A stretch of 11,186 nt of DNA, from positions 1 to 11,186 of the forward strand of contig FTLJ01000639.1 of assembly GCA_900155495.1 (NCBI GenBank), read 5' to 3'. The DNA is from Porogramme epimiltina. Its lineage: Eukaryota > Basidiomycota > Agaricomycetes > Polyporales > Polyporaceae. The position numbers and the translations under genes are program-made. Below the pieces are notes generated by a model. That model did no database searches. It saw only the letters and a program-made list of their open reading frames with translations, and was not told where the DNA came from. Positions 1-8,104 of this stretch are shown one piece after another (position 1 is the stretch's first letter; each line of letters begins with the position of its first letter).

Positions 1-204
1 GTTCTCGCGCGGGCGAGGCGGGCGGGGGATGCGGGGGATGGGGCGGGGCCGGGGAGACGGCCATAGAAGTACAAAACGAAAACCATGCACATTCTTTCAG
101 GCAGGAAGGCGAGCACACATCCAAACTCCGCGCGGGCCCGCTCAATGAGGAAAGCTGATGACATCTCCTTCCCTCCCCCCCCCACCCCCTTCTCCTGCCC
201 ACAG
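1..204 (+). other. Probable 3' part of an intron in the CCCH zinc-finger gene
   Basis: This stretch ends with a strong acceptor (branch-like CTGAT, long C/T tract, CACAG). The first 60 bases are very G-rich. No GT donor with a compatible phase lies inside, so the intron would be at least about 204 nt. That is long next to the 51-92 nt introns elsewhere in the window. A GC-AG donor or a further small exon cannot be excluded. A second acceptor-like TTCTTTCAG ends at 101, but no GT follows it that could close an exon before 204. Confidence 0.4.
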
Positions 205-256
205 ATGCCGATATGGGGATCAGTGCGACTTCAGCCACGAACAGCTGCCCTACTAG
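205..256 (+). CDS. Terminal exon of a CCCH-type zinc-finger protein (partial, 5' part outside window)
   Basis: The frame starting at base 206 reads CRYGDQCDFSHEQLPY and then stops (TAG, 254-256). The spacing C-x5-C-x3-H is exactly the second half of a CCCH zinc finger (C-x7/8-C-x5-C-x3-H), a fold that usually binds RNA. The first Cys should sit a few residues upstream, in an exon left of the window. The exon is preceded by a good 3' splice site: a branch-like CTGAT at 155-159, a pyrimidine tract at 163-199 and CACAG ending at 204. The entry phase is 2, so base 205 completes a split codon. The only internal GT upstream, at base 69, cannot be the donor: joining there leaves an in-frame TAG at 64-66. 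The intron therefore begins at or before base 1. The protein ends six residues after the finger's His. The wider family and role cannot be told from this fragment. Confidence 0.55.
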
Positions 257-1588
257 CCGGCGTCCCCGCGTCTCCCCCCGCCGCAGTCCCCCCGCAGACT
301 CTATGTATACTATCTTAATGCACTTATTGGCGCCCGCCGCCCTATGCCATGCCATGCCATGCCACGCACACGCCATGCACACGCCCCCCGCGCCCGCCCC
401 ACGCACGGACGCGCTCGCCATCCCACACGTGGGCCGCGCAATAGGCCCCGCCGCCCACGCACTTTGCGCATGTTCCACTTGCGCCCGCTAGCCGGTGGCC
501 GCCCGCGTACATTTAGAGTTTTTGCCCGCGCGCACGCCCCTAGCCTCGATCAGCAGCCATCGGTGCAGCATCCGAGCGGCCCTCATCACGGCCTCAGCAC
601 CGCAACCTGCAGGACCGGCACCACCACGAGCTACCGTGGAATCTCGATGGTCCCGATCCCCGCAATGCGGGGTGCTGTGATTGATCTCGAGTGTCGAAAG
701 ACAGATTCACTTCTAGGGCTGCTCTCCCCCAAGCGGCGCACGTGGCTCGGGAGCACTGACCCTGCGCAAGTCTCGGAGCGGCGGGTGCAAAGTGCGCAGC
801 TGTGCGCCGGGACTGTTGCAGCAGGGTTGGAACATGAACAACTGGTCCCAACATCGTGCGCGCTGTCGATCATCGTCAAGGTATCTCTCGTCAACGTTTC
901 AACAGCGCATTGCGTCGTTCATCTCCACGATGAGTGGCCGTAGAGGGCCACCTCCTATCATAAACCGCACCGATTGCGGACCGCACCAGTTTCGCGCCGC
1001 TTCGACCATTGGCAGTGTGCCGTGCCCGTTCATACAGGCAGCGATTGATTAGTATACACTACAGGACAGGATAAATAAGAGAAAAGGGTGATAAGACAAC
1101 AGGTACCCGCAGCCTGTTCCTGGCGAAAGTGGGGGAGAGATAGACGAGAGTGAGATGCAAACGGAGCTGAGAGAGAGGGAGGGAGAAACGGGCCATGTAC
1201 TAAGATACAAATCTACGTATATGCTATGCTGAGTAAAATATCGATTGAGCGATGATGATTGCAACGAGATCCAACAGAACAAATAACACTTCAGAAGGCA
1301 AAATAAGATGGCAGGCAATACGAGGTCAAGGGAGAGGGGGAAGCGGAATGGGGTAAAGGGGCGCATACACAGAGGCAGGGAGGCGGGCGCAGCCGCAGGG
1401 AACAATGTACAGAGCGGAACAAGGTAGAGTGAGTCAAGGGGAAGGTGGACGCATAGGGAGAGGACGAACGAGCAACGAGCAAGCCAGTATCCGAGTCCGT
1501 CCGTCCGCCGTCGCCGTCGGCGCCGCCGCCGCCACCCCAAGCACCCACACGGACCGCTCGTAGCAGGCGCGCGACCGCACGGCAGACC
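257..1588. other. Convergent intergenic region: 3' ends of the CCCH and LDB genes
   Basis: This 1.3 kb lies between two stop codons facing each other. Bases 257-340 are the likely 3'UTR of the CCCH gene and hold TATGTATAC at 302-310, which resembles the fungal UAUGUA poly(A) efficiency element. A 5-bp tandem repeat follows at 344-363. Bases 1100-1480 are strongly purine-rich on the + strand, hence C/T-rich on the strand of the LDB gene, as expected for its 3'UTR. AT-richer sequence at about 1200-1250 could hold its poly(A) site. Reading frames of 60-199 codons occur on both strands, but they are Arg/Pro/His-rich or C/T-driven low complexity and show no domain. I see no tRNA or rRNA. Confidence 0.6.
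344..363 (+). repeat. Tandem pentanucleotide repeat (ATGCC)x4
   Basis: Four perfect copies of ATGCC stand in a row, followed by a degenerate ACGC. They lie about 90 bases after the CCCH stop codon. This is a simple microsatellite with no evident function. Confidence 0.9.
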
Positions 1589-4500
1589 TCATGACGACCC
1601 TTGTGTCCTCCCCCGTTTTCTTGCATTCTGGCGCTTCGCTGCTGAGGACCCGTCCCCAGCCGGCCCCGTTGGCGAGTCTTCGCCCGTGCGCGTACCCGGC
1701 GGCGCCTTGCGCTTCAGCGTCGCCGATGCTATCGAGGGGGTTGTGGATGCTCCTGGTGTTGGCGCGCTGGCAGGCGTCGTCGCCTGCGCGCTTGGCGTGG
1801 AGACCGAGCCCGACGCTTGTGGTGTCTTTGCCTGCTTCGTGTTGTCCGCATGAGCCAGTGTGCTGCCTGTATGCTGGTCAGCCGTGCTGGGGCCTGCTGC
1901 TGGCGGCTGTGAAGGCCCTGCGATACCGCTAGAGGCTGGGGTAAGGGCGCCACTAGTTGATGATGAGGGGCCCGCTATGCCGTTGAGCCCGTCGGCGTAA
2001 GACGAAGGCCCTGCGAGGCCAGTAGGATGAATGCCCTCCATCCCTCCAGGGTTTCGACTTCGTTCTTGTCGGATTTTGATCGCGAAAGCGGCGAGCGCAT
2101 CTGGTCAAACCGCCACGTCAATCTCGCGGGTATACCAATCACAACGCAGTACGCACCAACTGGCCCCATCCCATTCTGTGCGGAAAACCGGATGAGATCC
2201 GTCATCTGGGAAACGCTTTCCGCGAGCTGTGAAACGGGTCGTTCATTCGCCGCACACACTGGTCAGAATCCTTGGGCTACACACCTCTAAACACCTCATT
2301 GTGGCTTGAGGTATTCCAAAGGCATTGATAGGTTCAGTAGGAATAATAGCGCGTTCGATGAGGTACCGTGGCTCCTCCGCGCGATTCGGATCCTCACTGG
2401 GCGCCCCATTGGAGGCGGATGGCATATGGGGGGACGGCGCAATCCGAGGGGACTCTGGTATTCGCTCACCAAAAATGGAATCGTACGCCAGGTATTTCTC
2501 GTGCCAAAACGCGTCGAACTGTATCCTTTCTACCTTCAGCACAAAGTCGAGGGGGGGAGAATTTGAGGGCCGTGCTTGCGTTGTGCTGGGGCTAGGCCAG
2601 AGGACTACCTCCGCGGAGAATTGCCCACGCAGCGTTATGCTATATCCGTTCGTATATCGGAATGTCCATGCTGCAACCGGACACTCGACCACTGCGCGCG
2701 CGGGAGACAGGATCCGCTCACGCGCGCCGTCGATGGTGATCGTCTGCGACTTTACACCCGACTGGCTGGTGACCAGGAAGAAACGCGAAAAAATGGGATA
2801 TCCAATTTCTGCGTCAAACGGTCAGTTGTATCCTCGTGACCAGCGTGAGCGTGTACCGCACCGAAGGGTTTTGCTTCGACTTGCTGGTTATCCTTCCACA
2901 ACGTGAGTTTCATCGTGGCCTTGTCCGTAAAGAATTGCTCGACGAGGATATTCCAATAGGCGAGGTTTAATCGCTGCAAAGCTAATAAGCCTCCACGAAT
3001 GCCTTTAAGTTGACTAGCACGCACATCCTTGGAATCAGCAGCTAAAAATCCGCTCAATTGTAGTATCCGTGTTATTCCTTGCCCCATGCCGATCGCGTAG
3101 CTTTTGTGAAGAACCATTTCAATTGAGTGCACGCGAACGGATAGAAAGCACTCACGTCGTCCCCTTAGCCGCCGGAGTTGCCTCTGTTCCCGACGCAGGC
3201 GCAGGCGCAGACCCAGCCGGCAAAGCAGGTGGAGGTCTTTCGGAGGCAGAGACCGGTTGCGTCGCTGGTGGTGCGACGCTAGGGGGTGCCGCCGGGGCGC
3301 CTGTGGGTGGAGGCGCGGTCGGTTGCGCGCTCGTCGCTGTTGGCGGCCGAGGGATTTGCGCAGCATGGGGGACGGGTGGAGCGCTTGTCGAGGGCTGCAC
3401 AGGGTGTGCTGGTCCTGACGGAGTCTGCCCAGGGCCAGCCGTCGGTACTCGAGGGGGGAGCATTGCGCCTGCGCTCCCAGGAGGGAGGGATGACTGCGAT
3501 ACTCGCGGAGTACGATTGGGAGGCGGTATGGGGGAATGTCGAGATGCCGATTGTGGGCGTTGTAACAAGGCGGGACCGGCCTGCATCGGCGTAGGGGGGT
3601 GATTGGGCTGGCGAGGAGATTGTTGTGGTGGTGGGAGGGAGGATTGAGGCTGGGACATCGGGAAGGTATTGTGGGGTATGGGATGAGATGGTGGTCGGTT
3701 AGGTGCAAACGCGGGTCCGGCGAAATTCTCGCCACCAGGGTTCATATGGTCGCGCAGTTGAGCGGGGGTCATTAGACCCTGCGGCGGGGGTCCGGATGCG
3801 TTCATCTGAGGGTTACCTCGCGGGGGCATGTCTTGGCCAGAATTGAGGGGTGTCGTCGATGGTGTGATGGCGAACTGGGGGTTACTCATATTGGGCATAC
3901 CCATCCGCGGAACACCGTGGGGCATCGTCGACTGCATTTGTGTACCAGCAAAGTTGAACATGGCGTTATCGGGCGTGCGGTTGACCGCGCCCTGCTGCAA
4001 CATCGGGTTCCCCGTCATCGGCCCGTTCATGGTAGGCTGCTGCTGGCTGGGAGGCGCGTGTGGTGACGACCCCATCTGGCCCTGCTGGTGTTGGTGTTGA
4101 AGAGGCATCGAGGACCCGAAAGCGCCATGCTGCATCGACGATTGCATCGACTGCTGCATGGGGTGTGATTGTGGATGTCCCGTTTGCTGCGTCATACCAG
4201 ACATTATGGGAGGCCCGGAGCCCGTCCGACCATGTGTTGGAAGCGGATTCCCTCCAGAGAGGTGGCCGGACTGGTTCATCATGCTCATGTCCCGTGGCAA
4301 GCCGCCGCCCTGCATTGGAGGCTGTTGTTGTTGTTGCGGTTGTTGGCGTATCTGCATTTGCATCGGCTGTGTCATCCCTGCACCCACCCCGTTCATCCCA
4401 GCACGTATCCCCACCATCTGGGGAGGACCATTCAACACCATGCCGTTGCTCATCATACCCGACTGCATCCCTTGCATGTGAGCGCCACCTTGATTAAGCG

Positions 4501-4873
4501 GTTGAGACTGGACGCGTCGGAGACCAGGTTGTTGCATCATGGGCCCGCTTGGAAATCCGGTCATATTCGGCATCTGATTGGGGAGTGCACCCATATGAGA
4601 GGGACCTGCGCCAGGACCATTGGTGTGTCCGCGCATGAAAGGTGGGCGACTCTGAGCGGCAGCCTGCATGTTGAGGGGGTAGTTGGCGTTGGAGGCGCCG
4701 GGCTGATTCGCCATGAATCCGAGGCCGCCGTTCGCGCCTTGGGGATTTTGAAGCATGGCCAGATTGTGCTGGGGTTGGTGCTGGGCCTGTTGGGATTGTG
4801 GTTGGATAAATGGTTGGCCTGCCATCAGGCTCTGGTGCATATTGGAGCGGAGCATGTCGTGGGGGACGTTCAT
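1589..4873 (-). CDS. LIM-domain-binding (LDB/SEUSS/Mfg1/PtaB-like) transcription co-regulator, six exons
   Basis: Exons on the minus strand are 4873-3156, 3100-3025, 2973-2862, 2808-2285, 2226-2157 and 2100-1589 (1003 aa). Introns are 55, 51, 53, 58 and 56 nt, all GT-AG. Residues 1-572 are disordered: first Met/Gln/Asn/Gly-rich with a short poly-Gln run, then Pro-rich. The LIM-binding domain spans roughly 573-860. Splicing restores family-like segments such as GQGITRILQLSG, MKLTLWKDNQQVEAKPFEIG, RFFLVTSQSGVKS, YTNGYSITLRG, FGIPQATMRCLELAESVSQM and GPVDALAAFAIKIR. The low-complexity tail ends in a basic, NLS-like segment with KRKAPP and KRQNARKRGRTQG. Family knowledge: LDB proteins are nuclear adaptors; yeast Mfg1 works with Flo8/Mss11 and Aspergillus PtaB with SomA in adhesion and filamentous growth. 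The start at 4873 is chosen because C/T-rich, leader-like sequence lies directly upstream. The frame stays open to 5341, so a longer N-terminus is possible. Confidence 0.9.
2974..3024 (-). other. Intron 2 of the LDB gene, 51 nt, frame-preserving
   Basis: The donor is GTGCGT and the acceptor TTTGCAG. Removing it joins AADSKD to RLNLAYWNILVEQFF, the expected continuous start of the LIM-binding domain. The length is a multiple of three and there is no in-frame stop, so an unspliced transcript would encode 17 extra residues. Confidence 0.8.
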
Positions 4874-5344
4874 GGCGAGATACGGGGAGTATGTGGAGCC
4901 GCCAAGACGGGACGTGGCATACAGAGAGGCGGAGCCTGTAGCGCAGCAGCAGAGGGGCGGGAGGAGGAGGGCGCCGCTGGCGAGAGGGTGGAGGACGTCA
5001 GGCTCGACGTCGAGGACGACGAGAGGAAGGGAAAGTTGAGTCGCGTCGCTGAAGCGTGTGAGTGCGTCTGCCACAGCGGCACTGCTTCCACGCCACGAGC
5101 CCCCTTCCGATTTGCCCCCAATTCCCTCTTTTCTCCTCCTTCTCCCCCGCCCTCTCCCTCCGCCCTCCCGCCTGCCCGCCCGCCGTCCCGCCCGCCGTGC
5201 CCGCTGCCTCCGTCGCCGAGCTCCGCTCCGTGTGCGCAGCCCCCCCGCCTCCGTCGACGCCCCGGCAGATCTCGACAGATACGCGCCCCCTCCGGCTGTA
5301 ATCCATGGGCCACCGGTGCCGAGCCCCGCAGCGTCCGCCATATG

Positions 5345-5527
5345 TCATCCACGTTCCTCGTCGTCTCGCTCCACCCGTTCCGGTCTCTGGGCCAATTTCA
5401 GCACTTCGCGGGCGAAATCCAGTTTCTCCGGACACACCAGGCGCTGACTACAATCGAAGCCCCGCCCGGCTAATTCGGCCTTCTTCAGCCTCACCAAATA
5501 CGGCACGCTCCATTGTGTTTTGACCAA
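5345..5527 (-). other. Small minus-strand ORF of unknown status (60 codons), upstream of the LDB gene
   Basis: The ORF starts MVKTQWSVPYLVRLKKAEL, contains CPEKLDFAREVLKLAQR, and ends in an acidic/Arg-rich DDEERG. Unlike the surrounding low-complexity frames, its composition is mixed and includes an amphipathic-looking helix. It lies about 470 bases before the chosen LDB start, on the same strand. It could be an upstream ORF, an alternative first exon, a tiny gene, or chance. I do not recognise a family. A GTGAGG inside it could act as a donor, but I found no convincing exon to join. Confidence 0.2.
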
Positions 5528-6295
5528 ACTGTCTTGTCTTTAGTCTTTTGTCTGCTTGCCGCTGTGGATGACAATAGATCGTGCTTACTCTCTCGCGGCA
5601 TCAAACATGAAGCTGTATTCATCGTGAACTGATTGATCACGTACGGGGCCAAAAATCAGCGCGTTTATAGCATAAAGAACGTCATCGCATCCTAAGTCCG
5701 GCCTCGGAGGCATCAGTCCGTTCCAGCTAAGCCCTCGACGTGGCCATCGCTCCGTGTCGAGCACTTAACGCGCCATGTATCCGCCGCGTGAAGTCGTTGC
5801 CCCGGCTTGATCGCATTTCAGTACCCCTCGCGCAAGACGTGTGGAACCCTATTGTGGGACTACAGGCGCCCGACCATCTGGAATGCCAAGGTGTCCGAAA
5901 CCAACCTCAAGGCTCCAGAAAGTGGGCGAGGCCTTTCTAGAGTGCTACACCGTTATTCGAAGTAGCGCGTTAAGTCCTTACATCATACGAGTAGATTGTA
6001 ATCCCATGCTCGTCGACCACCACAATACAAATACGATAGGAGCCGTGGGTACATTATATCGAAGAGCCAAAACGCCTGCCGTCAGCAAAAGCTCTCGATC
6101 CACACCTGTGGAGGGCTGTGTGCAGCTGTAGGCAGTACACCCGCGCAGCAGTACTACCTTCGGTACAACAATCCAACAATCGGGCTGTTTTCACGTCAGA
6201 TATTGCTGGACTTGTGGTGAACACCGTATCACTCGCATCCCACCACCAGAATGCGTGTAATGAGTGGAGGCGCTCGAAAAAGTCCCACGCCATCA

Positions 6296-6301
6296 ACGCG
6301 T
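6296..6301 (+). promoter_or_regulatory. Candidate MluI cell-cycle box (ACGCGT) upstream of ORC2
   Basis: ACGCGT is the core site of fungal MBF (Mbp1/Swi6-type) complexes, which drive G1/S transcription of replication genes. Here it lies 127 bases before the ORC2 start. The hexamer also occurs by chance in coding DNA of this window (for example near 2509, 4513, 6595 and 7337), so its presence alone is weak evidence. Confidence 0.35.
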
Positions 6302-6427
6302 CCCATAGCCTCGAGTGGTGTATGCGAACATGTTGTTTGGGCCTCTTGGCTAGCCAACAACTGCCGCTACTGGGTTGCTGCTTCCATCTCCTCTGGTTCC
6401 TCTAGAGTTACTTATCCCCTCAACACG

Positions 6428-7885
6428 ATGTTTGCAGACCAAGAGGAGTTCGAGGACTGGCCCACTAGCCAACCGACCACCCCGAGTCGACGACACCATT
6501 CCGACTACGACGATGAGGACGAAGACGAGCTTGTGGCGGACGAGCCTTCGCAGGGGTTCGCGACGCACACCTCATTCGACGCATACTTCCGACACGCGTC
6601 CAAACCCTCCCGCACATCCTCCAACGTCTTCTCCGCCCTCGTCCCCCCGCTGACCCCGGAAGAGTACGCCGAGGTTGTCAAGCGGCTCCAGGCCGACCCC
6701 CGCGAGCGCGAGCGCGTCCTCTGGCGCGACCCCGCCGCCCGCCGCGCGTGCTTCCGGCGGTTCCGCACCGAGCTCGAGGAAGGGTTCAACCTGATGGTTT
6801 ACGGCTGCGGCTCCAAACGTGAGTTCCTCAACGCCTTCGCGCAGCACCTCGCCCGCCGCGGCGCGCACGTCGTCGTCGCCAACGGCTTCCAGCCCTCCTT
6901 CGCCCTCCGCGACCTCCTCGCCGCCGCCGAGCGCGTCCCCGGCGCCCTCTCCACCACCTCTGCCCCCGCACCAGCCCCAGCTACCGCCGCTGCGTCCGGC
7001 ACCGGCGCGGACGCGCAAGCACAGCGCCTCCACGCCTTCTTCTCCACACCAAACGCGCCCCGCCTCGCGCTCATCCTCCACAACATCGACGGCCCCGCGT
7101 TCCGCGCACCCAAGGCCCGCGCCGCGCTCGCCCTCCTCGCGCTCGCGCCCCACGTGCACGTCGTCGCCTCCGTCGACCACATCGCCGCCCCGCACCGCTG
7201 GGCGCTCTCAGAGCTCTTCGCCCGCAAGCCCGACCCCGACCCCGAAGCGCCTCCACACCCCGACCCCACCTCCGCTGCGTCTACGCCCCCACCTGCCTCC
7301 GCCTCCGCATCAGGAACAGTGCCACGGCGCGGCTACGCGTGGCTCTGGCACGACCTCACCACGCTCGCGCCGTACGACTTCGAGCTCGCCTACGCAGACC
7401 CGACCTCCCTATCAGGCGCGGCCGCGCTCCGTGGAGCTCGTGCGTCCGCCGCATCCGCCGCCGCCGTTGCGGGCGGCGCAGCCGTCGGGGCCCTCGTCTC
7501 GGAGACCGCGGCGCGCCACGTGCTGGCGAGCGTGACGCAGAAGGCCAAAAAGCTCTTCGTCCTCCTCGGCTCGAAGCAGCTCGAGGTCATGGACGACGCC
7601 GCGGCTGCGGCTGCGGCCGAGGACAAGGACAAGGGCACGGACAAGGACAAGGAGGCGGGCGCGGCGGGGAAGGACGCCGCGTACGACTACGACCGGCTGT
7701 TCGCGGCGGCGCGCGACAACTTCATCGCGACGAACGACACTGCGCTGCGCGCGCTGTTGGGCGAGTTCCGCGACCACGGGCTCGTCGTCGCCGCTGCGGC
7801 GCAAGGCGCGGAGGCGTTGTGGATTCCGATGCGGCGCGACGCGCTCCTCAAGGTCGTCGGGGACCTCAAGGCGGAGGGGCTGTAG
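6428..7885 (+). CDS. ORC2: Origin recognition complex subunit 2
   Basis: This is a single-exon gene of 485 codons. ORC2 is a core subunit of the nuclear origin recognition complex, which marks replication origins and, with Cdc6 and Cdt1, loads the MCM helicase. Residues 1-45 are acidic and disordered. THTSFDAYFRHASKPSRTS leads into the AAA+-like domain, with FNLMVYGCGSKR at 120-131 in the Walker-A position, LILHNIDGPAFR at 215-226 as the Walker-B-like strand, and SVDHIAAPHRW from 248. The C-terminal 115 residues match the winged-helix part (ARHVLASVTQKAKKLFVLL; LRALLGEFRDHGLVV; LWIPMRRDALLKVV). The nucleotide site is degenerate, as is usual for ORC2. Ala/Pro and Ala/Lys/Asp low-complexity inserts interrupt the domain. 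The start at 6428 has A at -3 and an acidic N-terminus; the frame is open upstream to an ATG at 6251, but that part looks untranslated. It is shorter than yeast or human ORC2, mainly in the N-terminal tail. Third positions are strongly C/G-biased. Confidence 0.93.
   Translation: MFADQEEFEDWPTSQPTTPSRRHHSDYDDEDEDELVADEPSQGFATHTSFDAYFRHASKPSRTSSNVFSALVPPLTPEEYAEVVKRLQADPRERERVLWRDPAARRACFRRFRTELEEGFNLMVYGCGSKREFLNAFAQHLARRGAHVVVANGFQPSFALRDLLAAAERVPGALSTTSAPAPAPATAAASGTGADAQAQRLHAFFSTPNAPRLALILHNIDGPAFRAPKARAALALLALAPHVHVVASVDHIAAPHRWALSELFARKPDPDPEAPPHPDPTSAASTPPPASASASGTVPRRGYAWLWHDLTTLAPYDFELAYADPTSLSGAAALRGARASAASAAAVAGGAAVGALVSETAARHVLASVTQKAKKLFVLLGSKQLEVMDDAAAAAAAEDKDKGTDKDKEAGAAGKDAAYDYDRLFAAARDNFIATNDTALRALLGEFRDHGLVVAAAAQGAEALWIPMRRDALLKVVGDLKAEGL
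7622..7651 (+). repeat. GACAAG hexanucleotide repeat coding an Asp-Lys insert in ORC2
   Basis: Two GACAAG copies, a GGCACG spacer and two more GACAAG copies encode DKDKGTDKDK. They follow a poly-Ala run (GCG/GCT/GCC codons) inside the C-terminal region. This is an in-frame low-complexity expansion, probably a surface loop. Confidence 0.75.
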
Positions 7886-8104
7886 TCCGCGCCTGCTACT
7901 GCTGCTTGGCTCGTGTGCGTTGTGTCCCATGTATCGAGGACTTTCTCTCACGGAGGCTATCCAGTGCTTTGCGACCTGTTTTTATACTGTACTCATACAC
8001 AAGGACATCTATCCACACCCTGCAAAATGTATATTACACAACGTCCAACACGTCCAACACGCCCCTCTCGTCCAGCACCACAACCCCAAGCACCCACCCC
8101 ACCC
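7886..8104. terminator. Convergent 3' region between ORC2 (+) and the O-fucosyltransferase-like gene (-)
   Basis: Only 219 bases separate the two stop codons. On the + strand TTTTTATACTG (7979-7989) and TGTATATTACA (8029-8039) are AT-rich poly(A)-signal-like stretches for ORC2. The 9-bp unit CGTCCAACA occurs twice in tandem at about 8042-8059. The two 3'UTRs probably overlap. Confidence 0.5.

Larger units (their letters stand above)
4874..6427. promoter_or_regulatory. Divergent promoter region between the LDB gene (-) and ORC2 (+)
   Basis: Bases 4874-5060 are C/T-rich on the LDB coding strand and look like its 5'UTR. Bases 5100-5240 are very C-rich on the + strand. From about 5530 to 6420 composition shifts to markedly lower GC than the flanking coding DNA, typical of fungal intergenic sequence. 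I see no canonical TATA box close to either start; TTATAT at 6054-6059 and TTTATAG at 5663-5669 are weak candidates. An ACGCGT element at 6296-6301 lies upstream of ORC2. Apart from one small minus-strand ORF (5345-5527), reading frames here are short and without recognisable features. No RNA gene is evident. Confidence 0.6.

Noticed and set aside
69..204. Intron starting at the GT of base 69 (GTACAA) before the CCCH exon
   Set aside because: The join would put a TAG (64-66) in the frame of the zinc finger immediately upstream.
344..943. 199-codon plus-strand frame with a His/Arg/Pro-rich start
   Set aside because: Its start is the ATGCC microsatellite, the sequence is low complexity or without recognisable domain, and it lies in a 3' region between convergent genes.
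1049..1540. 163-codon minus-strand frame rich in Leu/Ser/Pro/Cys with membrane-like stretches
   Set aside because: The composition follows from the C/T-rich 3'UTR of the LDB gene; a poly-Arg start and lack of domains argue against a gene.
1975..2259. Continuous minus-strand frame through 2226-1975 as the LDB C-terminus
   Set aside because: It replaces the conserved GPVDALAAFAIKIR by non-homologous sequence and stops early; splicing out 2156-2101 restores the domain and reaches the basic tail.
4169..5473. 434-codon plus-strand frame opposite the LDB gene
   Set aside because: It is the antisense shadow of exon 1, with His/Leu-rich translation and no domain, whereas the minus strand shows family-like sequence downstream in register.
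6251..6427. In-frame N-terminal extension of ORC2 from the ATG at 6251
   Set aside because: The 59 residues do not resemble an ORC2 N-terminus and overlap likely promoter sequence including the ACGCGT box; the ATG at 6428 has a better context and leads straight into acidic, ORC2-like sequence.
6572..7195. 207-codon minus-strand frame opposite ORC2
   Set aside because: It is a Gly/Glu/Val-rich shadow produced by the C-ending codons of ORC2.
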